From assembly GCF_018070565.1 (NCBI RefSeq), contig NZ_JAGPXL010000021.1, forward strand, positions 44,847 to 108,846: a stretch of 64,000 bases of DNA. The letters run 5' to 3'. This document shows positions 44,070 through 53,115 of this stretch, one piece after another. The translations under genes were made by a program, and so were the position numbers. Source of the stretch: Streptomyces sp. B93 (lineage in GTDB: Bacteria; Actinomycetota; Actinomycetes; Streptomycetales; Streptomycetaceae). Within the stretch, counting starts at the first letter, position 1. Every line of letters starts with the position of its first letter. The notes under the pieces are model-generated. The model had not been told where the DNA came from. It made no database searches and saw only the letters and a program-made list of their open reading frames with translations.

Positions 44070-45473
44070 ATGGAGACGGAGGACCGGTCACGCCGGCGTC
44101 ATCAACTGCGCGAAGCGCTGCGGCCGGACGCGGAGCGGGCCCCCTTGTCACGGCGGGGTCTGTACGCCGATGTGGCGCTGGCCGTTCTGCTGACCGTGGC
44201 CGCGTTGATCGTGGCGGCGCGCTTTCCCGGTGACGGGCCCGTCATCGTCGGCCCGCAGGTCGAACACGGGGAGCCCTCCGTGCCGCCTGCGCTCTCCGCG
44301 ACGCCGGTGCCCTCCGTGACGCCGGTGCCCTCCGCGCTGTCCATGCCGCCCTCGCCCATTGCGCCGCCTGCGCCGCCCGCGCCGCCCTCGCGTCACGAAC
44401 CGCCCGCACGGATCGTGGTGGACGAACCCTCGTCCGCGGCATGGCCGCTGGTCGTCCTGTCGGCGCTGCCGCTCGCGGCCCGGCGCCGGTATCCGCTGAC
44501 GGCCTTCGCGGTGGTGATGGGCGCGACGCTGGTCATGGTCGACGAAGCGTCCTGGATCAATGTGTTGACCTGCGTCATCGGCGCCTACAGCGCCGCCGCG
44601 TACAGCCGGTACCGGACGGGGGCGACAACCGCGATGCTCGTCGCCGCCGTGCTCGCCGGGCTCGCGTTCCGTAGAACGGAGCCGGTGCTTCCGGGCTGGT
44701 CGAGCCCCGCGGTCGTGCTGCTGCTCGGCGGGGTGCTGGCCAGCACCGTCCGTTTCTGGCAGCGGCGGCTCGCGGACAGCCGGGACCGGTTCACCCGGCT
44801 CCAGCAGGCCCAGGAGGAGAGCATGCGCCGGGCCGTCGACGAGGAGCGGGCCCGGATCGCCGCCGAACTGCACGACGTGGTGACCCACAATGTGAGCGTG
44901 ATGGTCATCCAGGCGGGCGCGGCGCGCAAGGTGATGGACGTGGCACCGGAGCGGTCGAAGAAGGCCCTGCTGGCGGTGGAGGCGGGAGGCCGGGCCGCGA
45001 TGGCCGAACTGCGGCACGTGATGGGCCTGTTGGCCGCCCCGGACACCGGCCGCCCCGACAGCCCCGCCGACGGTCTCGAACCGCAGCCCGGCCTCGGGCA
45101 GCTCGGTGCCCTGATCGAGCGGGTGCGTGCCGCCGGGACACCGGTCGATGTCGCGGTGTCGCTGCCGCCGGACCCGCTGCCGCCCGGGGTGGACCTCGCG
45201 GCGTACCGCGTCGTGCAGGAGGCACTGACCAACACCATCAAGCACGCGCCCGGCGCCGACGCCTCCGTCACCGTCGGACACAGCGGAGACCTGCTGGAGA
45301 TAGAGGTCACCGACACCGGAGCCGTCCGCGACGGCCCTCCGGCGGACGGCAACGGCCGCGGGTTGATCGGACTGCGTGAGCGGCTGGCGGTCTACGGCGG
45401 CGAACTCACCGCAGGCCCGACCCTCGCGGGCGGTTACCGGATCCAGGCCCGGGTCCCCTGGCGGGCGTCGTGA
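44070..45473 (+). CDS. Sensor histidine kinase, NarL-type (HisKA_3)
   Basis: A 467-residue kinase. It has one N-terminal membrane helix, a Pro-rich extracellular loop (residues about 60-112, with PPxPPAPPxPP units), four further helices, then a HisKA_3 dimerisation domain with His268 in AELHDVVTHNVSVM, and a HATPase domain with N-box EALTNTIKHA and GRGLIGLRERL. CACAAT (44058-44063) ends 6 bases before ATG 44070, so it is probably leaderless. The response regulator overlaps its stop, and the ABC exporter is divergent and is the likely target. Confidence 0.92.
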   Translation: METEDRSRRRHQLREALRPDAERAPLSRRGLYADVALAVLLTVAALIVAARFPGDGPVIVGPQVEHGEPSVPPALSATPVPSVTPVPSALSMPPSPIAPPAPPAPPSRHEPPARIVVDEPSSAAWPLVVLSALPLAARRRYPLTAFAVVMGATLVMVDEASWINVLTCVIGAYSAAAYSRYRTGATTAMLVAAVLAGLAFRRTEPVLPGWSSPAVVLLLGGVLASTVRFWQRRLADSRDRFTRLQQAQEESMRRAVDEERARIAAELHDVVTHNVSVMVIQAGAARKVMDVAPERSKKALLAVEAGGRAAMAELRHVMGLLAAPDTGRPDSPADGLEPQPGLGQLGALIERVRAAGTPVDVAVSLPPDPLPPGVDLAAYRVVQEALTNTIKHAPGADASVTVGHSGDLLEIEVTDTGAVRDGPPADGNGRGLIGLRERLAVYGGELTAGPTLAGGYRIQARVPWRAS

Positions 45474-46156
45474 GCGGGTCGGCGCTGCGCGCCGTCATCG
45501 CCGACGACCAGGCCCTCGTACGCACCGGCTTCGGAATGATCCTCGCCGCGGACGGCATCGAGGTGACGGCCGAGGCGGCGGACGGGGCGGAGGCGGTCGC
45601 CGCGGTCCGGCGCACCCGGCCCGACGTCGTCCTGATGGACATCCGGATGCCGCGGATGGACGGCATCGAGGCCACCCGGCGGATTCTCGCCGACGGCGGC
45701 CCGGACGGCACCCGTGTCATCATCCTCACCACCTACGACCTCGACCACTACGTCTACGCCGCCCTCACCGCCGGTGCCAGCGGCTTCCTGCTCAAGGACG
45801 TCACGCCCGAGCACCTCGTCGCCGCCGTCCGCCTGGTGCGGTCCGGCGACGCCCTGCTCGCCCCCGCGATCACCCGCCGACTGATCGAACGCTTCGCCCA
45901 GCGCACCGAGGACCGCTCGCCCGCTCTCCACCGCGACCTGTCCGGCCTGACACCGCGTGAGGTGGAGGTGCTGCGCCTGCTCGCGACGGGGCTGAGCAAC
46001 GCGGAACTCGCGGACCGCCTCTGCCTCAGTCCGACCACGATCAAGACCCACATCGGCCGTATCCTGTCGAAACTGGACCTGCGCGACCGGGTGCAGGCCG
46101 TCGTCCTCGCCTATGAGACGGGACTGGTCTCGCCGGGTGGCGGCGAGGGGGCCTGA
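45470..46156 (+). CDS. Response regulator, NarL/LuxR family
   Basis: A 228-residue regulator. The receiver domain has the acidic pair in VIADDQA and phosphoacceptor Asp57 in VVLMDIRMPRMDG. The C-terminal LuxR-type helix-turn-helix is LTPREVEVLRLLATGLSNAELA followed by LSPTTIKTHIGRIL. GTG 45470 overlaps the kinase stop (GTGA). It is convergent with the PolA-like gene, leaving only 16 bases between stops. Confidence 0.93.
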   Translation: MSGSALRAVIADDQALVRTGFGMILAADGIEVTAEAADGAEAVAAVRRTRPDVVLMDIRMPRMDGIEATRRILADGGPDGTRVIILTTYDLDHYVYAALTAGASGFLLKDVTPEHLVAAVRLVRSGDALLAPAITRRLIERFAQRTEDRSPALHRDLSGLTPREVEVLRLLATGLSNAELADRLCLSPTTIKTHIGRILSKLDLRDRVQAVVLAYETGLVSPGGGEGA

Positions 46157-46172
46157 CGCTGCCAGGCGGGGG

Positions 46173-47855
46173 CTACTTGGCGTCCGCATAGCACTCCACC
46201 ACCGCCGTCGTGAACGGGAAGCGCACCGGGGTGTCGCCGAAGGTGAGGTGGGCGGCGAGGGCGGCGGCGTCGCGGATGGCGGCCGCGACCGTGTCGGCCT
46301 CTTCGGCGGGGCAGTGGACGATCACCTCGTCGTGCTGGAAGAAGACCAGCTCGGCCGCCATCGGTGCCAGGGACTGGCGCAGGGCGGCGAGCAGGAGCAG
46401 GGTCCAGTCGGCGGCACTGCCCTGGACGACGAAGTTGCGGGCGAAGCGGCCGCGGGCGCGGGAGTTGGTGGAGGCGTAGCCCGGGGTCCAGTCCTCGGTG
46501 GCCGGGGCGTCCTGGGGGATGCCCGCCTCCTCGGAGGTGTCGTCCCCGGCGACGACGGCCGGTGGGCAGGTGCGGCCGAGCCAGGTGTGGACCAGGCGGC
46601 CCTCCTCGCCCGCGCGGGCCGCGTCGTCGACGTAGGCCACCGCCCTGGGGAAGCGGCGTCTGAGGGCGGCGAGGTTCTTCAGGCCGTCGCCGGAGGTCTG
46701 GCCGTAGATCGCGCCGAGCACGGCGAGCTTGGCCTGGGCGCGGTCGCCGGAGAAGGCGCGCTCGGAGACGGACTGGTAGAGGTCGGTCTCGCGGCCCGCC
46801 ACCTCCATCAGGCCGGGGTCGCGGGAGATCGCGGCGAGGACGCGCGGCTCCATCTGGTCGGCGTCGGCGACGACCAGCCGCCAGCCGGGGTCGGCGACGA
46901 CGGCGCGGCGGATGACCTTGGGGATCTGGAGTCCGCCGCCGCCGTTGGTCACCCAGCGGCCGGTGACCGTGCCGCCCGCGAGGAACTCCGGGCGGAAGCG
47001 GCCGTCGCGGACCCAGTCCTGGAGCCAGGTCCAGCCGTGGGCGACCCAGATGCGGTACAGCTTCTTGTACTCGATCAGGGGCTTCACGGCGGGATGGTCG
47101 AGGGACTCGATCTCCCAGCGGCGGGTCGAGCTGATCTTGATTCCGGCCTGGGCGAACGCCTTGACCACGTCCGCGGGCAGGTCGGGGCGGACCCGGCGGC
47201 CGAACGCGGCGGACACCTCGTCCGCCAGCTCGGCCAGACGGCGGGGCTCGCCGCCGCCCGCGTACCGCTCGCCGAGCAGGTCGTGCAGCACCTCGCGGTG
47301 GACGTCCGCGCGCCAGGGCAGCCCCGCGGTGTTCATCTCGGCGGCCACCAGCATCCCCGCCGACTCGGCGGCGGTCAGCAGCCGCATCCGGTCCGGGTGC
47401 TTGGCGCGGTCGTGCCGCCGCTGCTGGTCGGCGTAGACGTCCAGCAGGTCGGTGAGGGGGACGGGGTCGCCCTGGGCCGGTTCGAAGAGCGGGGACTGCG
47501 CTCCGGGTGCGGCGGAGCGCAGGGGCGGGTCGGGCGGTACGGGGCCGCCGCGCAGCCGGGCCAGTGCGGCCGCCGCCGAGCGGGGCTCGCCGTACCGCCC
47601 CTCATGGCCGAGCAGGAGGGTCTCGGCGTCCTCGATGTCGTAGCACCGCTCCACTCGCACCCCCGTGGCGAGCAGGCGCGGATACACCTCGGACGTCGAG
47701 CGCCAGACCCAGCGCGCCACCCGTGGCCTGTCCCGCACGGCCCGCGCCAGGTCCTCCTCCCACCGCACCGGTCCGGCGGGCAGCCCGTCCGGGCCGAGGG
47801 GGGCGAGCTGTACGCCACCGTCCTCGGCCGGAGCGAGCGCCCATCGGTCGGCCAT
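46173..47855 (-). CDS. PolA-like family A DNA polymerase, reduced
   Basis: A 560-residue family A polymerase, far shorter than PolA. Motif A is VVADADQMEPRVLA, motif B is RAQAKLAVLGAIYGQTSGDG and motif C is FFQHDEVIVHC, so the polymerase site looks intact. There is no 5'-nuclease domain. The N-terminal 160 or so residues occupy the exonuclease position but show none of the Exo I-III acidic motifs I can recognise. It may act in repair or gap filling. It is annotated in actinobacteria as bifunctional 3'-5' exonuclease/DNA polymerase, which the sequence supports only for the polymerase. Confidence 0.85.
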   Translation of the reverse strand: MADRWALAPAEDGGVQLAPLGPDGLPAGPVRWEEDLARAVRDRPRVARWVWRSTSEVYPRLLATGVRVERCYDIEDAETLLLGHEGRYGEPRSAAAALARLRGGPVPPDPPLRSAAPGAQSPLFEPAQGDPVPLTDLLDVYADQQRRHDRAKHPDRMRLLTAAESAGMLVAAEMNTAGLPWRADVHREVLHDLLGERYAGGGEPRRLAELADEVSAAFGRRVRPDLPADVVKAFAQAGIKISSTRRWEIESLDHPAVKPLIEYKKLYRIWVAHGWTWLQDWVRDGRFRPEFLAGGTVTGRWVTNGGGGLQIPKVIRRAVVADPGWRLVVADADQMEPRVLAAISRDPGLMEVAGRETDLYQSVSERAFSGDRAQAKLAVLGAIYGQTSGDGLKNLAALRRRFPRAVAYVDDAARAGEEGRLVHTWLGRTCPPAVVAGDDTSEEAGIPQDAPATEDWTPGYASTNSRARGRFARNFVVQGSAADWTLLLLAALRQSLAPMAAELVFFQHDEVIVHCPAEEADTVAAAIRDAAALAAHLTFGDTPVRFPFTTAVVECYADAK

Positions 47856-47910
47856 GCAACGAGTGTCGCAGGGGGGTCTGACAATCGGTCCTGACCTGCG
47901 GGTTCACCCA

Positions 47911-48654
47911 CTACTCGCGGTCCGTGGCCTCCTTGGGCGACGCCGCGATCGTGGTGAGCGCCTCGGCCACGTAACGCTCGACGCCCTCCTTGGTGATGCC
48001 GAGGCCGGTCAGGACACCCTGGCCGTTCTCGAACTCCAGGAGGGCGAGCAGGACGTGCTCGGTGCCGATGTAGTTGTGGCCGAGGCGGAGGGCCTCGCGG
48101 AAGGTGAGTTCCAGGACCTTCTTGGCGTCGGGGCCGTACGGGATCAGGTCGGGGACGTCGTCGGCGGCGGGCGGCAGCTCCGCGGTGGCGGCCTGGCGCA
48201 CGTCGTCGAGCAGGACGCCCTGGGCGGTGATCGCCTTGGCCGCCAGTCCTTCCGGCTCGGCCAGCAGTCCCAGGGTGAGGTGCTCGGGGCGGCCCTCGGG
48301 GTTGCGGGCGGCGATCGCCTCGTTGTGGGCGGCCATCACCGTGTTCCGCGCGCGGGGGGTGTAGCGGCTGAAGCCCTGGCTCGGGTCGAGGTCGGCCGAC
48401 TCCTTCGGCACGAAGCGCTTCTGCGCGGCCTGGCGCGTGACGCCCATGCTCTTGCCGATGTCCGTCCAGGAGGCGCCCGAGCGGCGGGCCTGGTCCACGA
48501 AGTGGCCGATCAGGTGGTCGGCGACATCACCGAGGTGTTCCCCGGCGATCACCGCGTCCTGGAGCTGTTCGAGGGGTTCCTCGTGGACCTTCTTGATGGC
48601 CGCGATGAGGTCGTCGAGACGTACGGAGGATGTGACGGCGGGGTTGGTGGTCAT
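47911..48654 (-). CDS. HTH regulator with Clp N-terminal domain
   Basis: A 247-residue protein. Residues about 45-85 contain a helix-turn-helix (ASWTDIGKSMGVTRQAAQKRF). Residues about 95-235 are a double Clp_N repeat (YTPRARNTVMAAHNEA; LGHNYIGTEHVLLALLEFENG) as at the N terminus of ClpC/ClpB but without any ATPase. Such proteins may sense ClpC substrates or compete for adaptors; that is inference. Two 17-bp palindromes cover its promoter, strongly suggesting autoregulation. TACGGT ends 6 bases before the ATG, so the transcript is leaderless. Confidence 0.85.
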   Translation of the reverse strand: MTTNPAVTSSVRLDDLIAAIKKVHEEPLEQLQDAVIAGEHLGDVADHLIGHFVDQARRSGASWTDIGKSMGVTRQAAQKRFVPKESADLDPSQGFSRYTPRARNTVMAAHNEAIAARNPEGRPEHLTLGLLAEPEGLAAKAITAQGVLLDDVRQAATAELPPAADDVPDLIPYGPDAKKVLELTFREALRLGHNYIGTEHVLLALLEFENGQGVLTGLGITKEGVERYVAEALTTIAASPKEATDRE

Positions 48655-48656
48655 GT

Positions 48657-48701
48657 GTCAACCGTAGGTTGACGCTCGAGGGTCGTCAACCCTGGGTTGA
48701 C
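48657..48701 (-). promoter_or_regulatory. Promoter with two GTCAACC-n3-GGTTGAC operators
   Basis: Two perfect 7+3+7 palindromes lie at 48657-48673 (core GTA) and 48685-48701 (core CTG), 28 bases centre to centre. Read on the minus strand, the right one ends in the -35 TTGACG, 17 bases follow, and the -10 TACGGT lies inside the left one. The ATG comes 6 bases later. Binding would block RNA polymerase directly. Confidence 0.85.
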
Positions 48702-48754
48702 ACTTGCGTGCCTCACGCGCGCGTGGCCGTCGCCGCCCGCTTCGGCCACTCCGG

Positions 48755-49417
48755 CTACTTCGGCGACGACGCCACCAGTCGCACCGCCAGCCCCGTGAAG
48801 ACCGTCCCGGAGACGATGTTCAGCCAGCGGTTCACCCGCGCGCTCCGCCGCAGCAGCGCCGACAGACGCCCCGAGAGCAGCCCCACGAAGCCGTCCCAGA
48901 CGAAGCCCATCACCACCAGCGTGATGCCGAGCAGCAGCAACTGGCCCGGCACATGGCCGAGGGACGGGTCCACGAACTGCGGCAGGAACGCCACGTTGAA
49001 CAGGATCACCTTCGGGTTGAGGAGGTTGGTGATCGCGCCCTGCCAGAAGGCGCGCCGCATCGCATGCCGACGCGTCCCCCGCGCGGAGGACCCGTCCACG
49101 TCCCCCTCGTCCGGCTCGTCGCCGAGCACCGAACGGTCCCGGAACGCCTTGACGGCCAGGTAGAGCAGATAGGCCGCGCCCGCCCAGCGCAGCACGTGAT
49201 AGAGCGTCGGCAACGTCGTGAACAGGGCCGACAGACCGAGCGCCGCGGCGACCGAGTGCACCAGCATGGCGCAGGCCACGCCGAACGCGGCCATCACGCC
49301 CGCGACCGGGCCGCCCCGTCCGCCCATCGCCACGATGAACATCATGTCGGGGCCGGGGCTGAGACAGAGCGCGAGGGCGGCGACCAGGAACGCCGCGTAC
49401 AGAGACATGTCCACCAT
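48755..49417 (-). CDS. LysE/RhtB-family amino-acid exporter
   Basis: A 220-residue membrane protein with about six helices, the family signature LCLSPGPDMMFIVAMGG near the N terminus and the later NLLNPKVILF. It exports amino acids or derivatives such as homoserine or lysine; the substrate is not predictable. The start is uncertain: ATG 49417 (MVDMSLYAAF), ATG 49408 and ATG 49426 are all near the expected N terminus, and none has a strong ribosome site. It is divergent from the DUF2786 gene. Confidence 0.85.
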   Translation of the reverse strand: MVDMSLYAAFLVAALALCLSPGPDMMFIVAMGGRGGPVAGVMAAFGVACAMLVHSVAAALGLSALFTTLPTLYHVLRWAGAAYLLYLAVKAFRDRSVLGDEPDEGDVDGSSARGTRRHAMRRAFWQGAITNLLNPKVILFNVAFLPQFVDPSLGHVPGQLLLLGITLVVMGFVWDGFVGLLSGRLSALLRRSARVNRWLNIVSGTVFTGLAVRLVASSPK

Positions 49418-49529
49418 GCGCGCCATGGTGGCCGCGCGTCCCGCCCGGGTGCAGCGAATTCCAGGGGCTGGACGGGGCGAGCGCGAGTGACCTGGATCGC
49501 CGCCCTCGCCCCCATGGCACCATCGGCCC

Positions 49530-50711
49530 GTGAGCACCCCCACCCCGCCCGGCACCGTCGACCGCGCCCTCCGGACCGCCCTCTACGCCGATCCCGGCGC
49601 CGCCGCCCTCGACACCGCCGCGTCGCTGCTCGCCGCCGACCCGGAGGCGGACGGGGAACTGGCGCGGCGTGGCCGGGACTTCGTGGCGGCGGCCTGGCGG
49701 CGCGGCTGGCAGCCCGCCGACGTCGTACGGATCGTGCGCCGCGAACTGGACGACGTCCACGTACGACTCGTCGCGGCGCTGATCCTCGACCAGGCGCCCG
49801 ACGACCGTCCGCGCGGGCGCCGTTGGGCCGACCAACTCGCCGACCTCGACCGGCGTCACCGGGACGCGGCGGCCTCCAGGGCGCCCCGCGCCGACCGCTT
49901 CTCGCACGCCACGGCCGTCCTGGAGCTGTACCGCCTGCTGCTCCGGCTGCCCGCCCTCGAACCCCTCGACGAGCCCGTACGGCCGCCGCACGCGCCGGGG
50001 GAGCGGCGTGCCGAGTCCCGCATGCTCGCGCGGATCCGGGCGTTGCTCGCCAAGGCCGAGGCGACCGGTTACCCGGAGGAGGCGGAAGCGCTCAGCGCCA
50101 AGGCACAGGAGTTGATGGCCCGGCACAGCGTCGACGAGGCGCTGCTCGCCTCCCGGGCGCCCGCCGAGGACACCCCGGGCGCCTGCCGGATCGGTGTCGA
50201 CGCGCCGTACGAGCAGGCCAAGGCGGTACTGCTGGACGCCGTCGCCACCGCCAACCACTGCCGGGCCGTGTGGAACGAACCCTTCGGCTTCACCACGGTC
50301 GTCGGCTTCGAACCCGACCTGGAAGCCGTCGAACTCCTCTACACCTCGCTCCTCGTACAGGCCACCACCGCGATGACGAAGGCGGAGGCCGAGCAGCGCG
50401 CCGGCGGACGCAAGCGGACCAAGACCTTCCGGCAGGCGTTCCTCGCGGCCTACGCCCACCGCATCGGCACCCGCCTCGCCGCCGCGGCGGAACAGGCCAC
50501 GGCGGAGACGGTGCAGGCCGAGGGGAAGGGCGCCGCGGACCTCCTGCCCGTCCTCGCCTCGCGCGAGGTGGCGGTCACCGCCGCGACGGACCGGCTGTTC
50601 CCGGAGACCACCACGACACGGCTGCGCGGGGTGAGCGACGCGGCGGGCTGGACGGAGGGCTCCCGCGCGGCGGACCGCGCCCAGGTCAGGCCACGCCGCC
50701 CGCTGGACTGA
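49530..50711 (+). CDS. DUF2786 domain protein
   Basis: A 393-residue protein whose centre has the DUF2786 signature (MLARIRALLAKAEATGYPEEAEALSAKAQELMARHSVDE, residues about 165-205), found in many actinobacteria and phages. A variable N-terminal helical region and a C-terminal domain with a single short KRTKTFRQAF motif surround it. The biochemical role is unknown. CACCAT (49518-49523) ends 6 bases before GTG 49530, so it is probably leaderless. Confidence 0.8.
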   Translation: MSTPTPPGTVDRALRTALYADPGAAALDTAASLLAADPEADGELARRGRDFVAAAWRRGWQPADVVRIVRRELDDVHVRLVAALILDQAPDDRPRGRRWADQLADLDRRHRDAAASRAPRADRFSHATAVLELYRLLLRLPALEPLDEPVRPPHAPGERRAESRMLARIRALLAKAEATGYPEEAEALSAKAQELMARHSVDEALLASRAPAEDTPGACRIGVDAPYEQAKAVLLDAVATANHCRAVWNEPFGFTTVVGFEPDLEAVELLYTSLLVQATTAMTKAEAEQRAGGRKRTKTFRQAFLAAYAHRIGTRLAAAAEQATAETVQAEGKGAADLLPVLASREVAVTAATDRLFPETTTTRLRGVSDAAGWTEGSRAADRAQVRPRRPLD

Positions 50712-50734
50712 GGGCGGCGGTACGGCCGTACGAC

Positions 50735-51256
50735 TCAGTCGCCTGCCTGGAGGAACGTGCTCACCGTCGCGTCCGGGGTGTCCTCCCCGTCGACGGGAAC
50801 CGGTCCGTACGACCACGGGAAGCTCTGCTCGTCGTCGCCGCCGGGCAGGCCGATCGCGAGCTTCTGCACGTCGAGGCTGCCGGAGCCGCCGTCCTCGCCC
50901 CGTACGTACGTGATCGTGAAGGTCGCCGCGGTGTCCTTCGCGAGGGTGAGCTGCTGCGGCTTGGCGCCCTCCTCCTCAGGGAGGACGGCCGAGGTGTCAC
51001 CCGCGCGCAGCTCGACGCGGGGGAAGCCGTCCAAGGTGCACGCGTCGTCGCCGCGGTTGGTGACGGTGACCGGCACATTGCCGGTGTCCCCGGCGGCGGG
51101 CGCGGCGTTGGCGGGGCCGACCTCGATGTCGACCGCGCCGACGGCACAGGCCGTACCGGAGCCGGTGTTCCCGCCGTCACCGTCACCGTCGGAGGAGCAG
51201 GCCGTGAGCAGGAGGGCGGCGGTCAGGGCCGTGACGGCGAGGGGGGCGGAGCGCAT
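50735..51256 (-). CDS. Secreted lipoprotein, DUF4232 type
   Basis: A 173-residue lipoprotein: signal peptide, lipobox LLTAC (about residues 16-20), an acidic Gly/Ser spacer, then an immunoglobulin-like beta domain with a conserved Cys pair (GTACAVG and DACTLDGFP) typical of DUF4232. Role at the cell surface unknown. ATG 51256 has AAGGA 7 bases upstream. It is convergent with the DUF2786 gene (23 bases between stops). Confidence 0.8.
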   Translation of the reverse strand: MRSAPLAVTALTAALLLTACSSDGDGDGGNTGSGTACAVGAVDIEVGPANAAPAAGDTGNVPVTVTNRGDDACTLDGFPRVELRAGDTSAVLPEEEGAKPQQLTLAKDTAATFTITYVRGEDGGSGSLDVQKLAIGLPGGDDEQSFPWSYGPVPVDGEDTPDATVSTFLQAGD

Positions 51257-51497
51257 GAGTGAGTCCTTGCGGTGTGGAGTGGCGCCGGGGTGGCGGGGCA
51301 GAGCAGTGCCGATGGCGGGGTACCGAAGCGGTGGTGCCGATGCGCATCGAACGTGTGGATCATCACGCATACGACGACGTCCCGGTTGCCCGCCCGGCTG
51401 GCCCGCCCCACTTCGTCTCCCTATGTCCCATCCGCCGACCGAATGAACTGGTTCCGCTCGCTGAAGGGCACCGGAGCGCGCGGGACTGGCCGTAGCG

Positions 51498-52198
51498 ATG
51501 CCGGCGTACGCCGTCTACCCGGCCCGGGAGACGCCGCGGTTGCGGGCCCATCCGGCCGACTGGCTGGCCGCCCAGGGCGAGTACGCCGCCGCCGTCCTGC
51601 GGCAGCACGCCGAACCGGCCGCGCGGGGCAACGGCGTCGCGGCCGTGCGGGCCACGCTCCTCGCCGCGCGCGCCGCCCGCGTGGCCTGGCAGACGGCGGT
51701 GAAGCGCGCCGCCGACGAGCCGGTACGGCACCGGGGCCTGTCCCGGGTCGCGGCCGACGACGCCGGGGAGGCGCTCACGCGCATGGGCGGGGTGGCGATG
51801 CTCGTGGAGGCCCATCCGCCCGAACACACCGGGCCCGCCGATCCGGACCGCCTGCCGCCGCCCGGCTCACCCGGGAGCCCACCGCCCGTCCCGCCGACGC
51901 CGCACGCACGGCCACCCGGCAGGGCGCCATGGCCATCAGGGAACGCCGGGTGCCGGACTGGACGGCCCTACGGAAGGCGCTCGACGACGAGTCCCCGGCC
52001 GACGAGGACAGAGCCGTACGCACAGACGACAACGCCGTACGCGCCGACGCCACCCCGACATCCGTCATCCGTGACGCGACCCGCGCTCTCCTCGAAGCCC
52101 TCACCGAACTCTCCGCCGCCCTGGACGACGGCGACGGCCCGACTCCCGGGAAGGCGGCGCGAGGTGGTCTGCGGCTCAGGAACCGAGTCCGTCCGTAG
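51498..52198 (+). pseudogene. Frame-shifted hypothetical gene
   Basis: Coding character (G/C third positions, helical Ala/Arg/Glu-rich sequence) runs in one frame from ATG 51498 to about 51850 (DWLAAQGEYAAAVLRQHAEP), then switches by -1 to the frame that ends at 52198. The second part contains MAIRERRVPDWTALRKALDDE and DATRALLEALTELSAALDDG. The switch lies in a GCC/CCG-rich run (about 51848-51866). The reading frame from 51498 otherwise continues into non-coding-looking Pro/Arg sequence. Either a single-base deletion has broken the gene or the second part is its own 89-residue gene from ATG 51929. No family is recognised. The end overlaps the next gene by 23 bases. Confidence 0.5.
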
Positions 52199-52739
52199 GC
52201 AACCCCGTTGGCAGCCGGCCACCCTCGGCCTTGGTGTACGTCTCCGTGCCGAGGCCGCCCTCCCAGGTGACCTTCAGCGTCGTCCCGTCGACGGAGTCGA
52301 CGCGTCCCGTCCCCCGGTCGTCGTTGCCGTCGGTGCACGTGAGGCGGATCGTGCGGGTGCCCGATGCCCCGCCCGCGGTGCCGCTGCACACGGTGCCGCC
52401 GGTCGCGAAGAGCCCGGCCTTGTCGCCGGTGACGACCAGCGCCACCGCATCGCCGCCGGTGGTGGCGAGCCAGCTGCCTTCGAGGTCGCCGGAGGCGGAC
52501 GGGGTGCCGCCACCGGAGCCGCCACCCGTGTCGGCGGTGTTCGTGGAGGTGGCGGAGGCGGTGGGGCTCGGGGTGCCGTCGTCGGAGCCGCCGTCGTCAC
52601 CGCACCCGCCCAGCAGGAGCACCGCCGCGAGCCCCGCGGCAGCGACCGCCGCCCGCCCCGGACCGCGCCCCACGCGCGCGTGCGTCTCCGTCGTGGCCGA
52701 AGTCCTGCAAACCCACGAAGTCCACGAAGTCACTGCCAT
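52176..52739 (-). CDS. Secreted lipoprotein, hypothetical
   Basis: A 187-residue lipoprotein with an unusually long N-terminal stretch, a hydrophobic helix AAVAAAGLAAVLLLGGC with lipobox LGGC at about residues 41-44, a Ser/Thr/Gly/Asp-rich spacer of about 40 residues, then a small beta-strand domain with a Cys pair (TVCSG and RLTCTDG). The start is uncertain: ATG 52739 is chosen, GTG 52760 is in frame. Function unknown. It lies head to tail behind the rpsN/rpmB unit but about 70 bases away from it. Confidence 0.65.
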   Translation of the reverse strand: MAVTSWTSWVCRTSATTETHARVGRGPGRAAVAAAGLAAVLLLGGCGDDGGSDDGTPSPTASATSTNTADTGGGSGGGTPSASGDLEGSWLATTGGDAVALVVTGDKAGLFATGGTVCSGTAGGASGTRTIRLTCTDGNDDRGTGRVDSVDGTTLKVTWEGGLGTETYTKAEGGRLPTGLPTDGLGS

Positions 52740-52809
52740 CCCCCACGGTGAGCCGGACACCCCTGACGACCGCAGAAGCTACCAGCGCGTAACCGAAACC
52801 GGGGCAGTC

Positions 52810-53115
52810 CTACCAGGAGGACTTCCGCACCCCCGGCAGATATCCCGCGTGGGCCTGTTCCCGCAGACTCACGCGGGACAGCCCGAACGTACGGAAGTAC
52901 CCGCGCGGGCGCCCGTCCACCTGGTCCCTGTTGCGGACGCGGGTGGCGCTGGCGTCGCGCGGCTGGCGGCGCAGCTCCTGCTGGGCGGCGAGCCGTTCCG
53001 TGGCTCCCGTGGACGGCCGGCGGATGATCTCCTTCAGTTCGGCGCGGCGGGCCGCGTAGCGCGCGACGACCTGCTGCCGCTTCTCGTTCTTCGCGATCTT
53101 GCTCTTCTTCGCCAT
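52810..53115 (-). CDS. rpsN: Ribosomal protein S14, zinc-independent paralogue
   Basis: A 101-residue S14 of the longer form that lacks the CxxC zinc ligands (MAKKSKIAKNEKRQQVVARY ... GYFRTFGLSRVSLREQAHAG). In actinobacteria this C-minus form replaces the zinc-binding S14 when zinc is scarce. Its ATG overlaps the last base of the rpmB stop. Likely controlled by the Zur box at 53385-53399 through the rpmB promoter. Confidence 0.95.
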   Translation of the reverse strand: MAKKSKIAKNEKRQQVVARYAARRAELKEIIRRPSTGATERLAAQQELRRQPRDASATRVRNRDQVDGRPRGYFRTFGLSRVSLREQAHAGYLPGVRKSSW

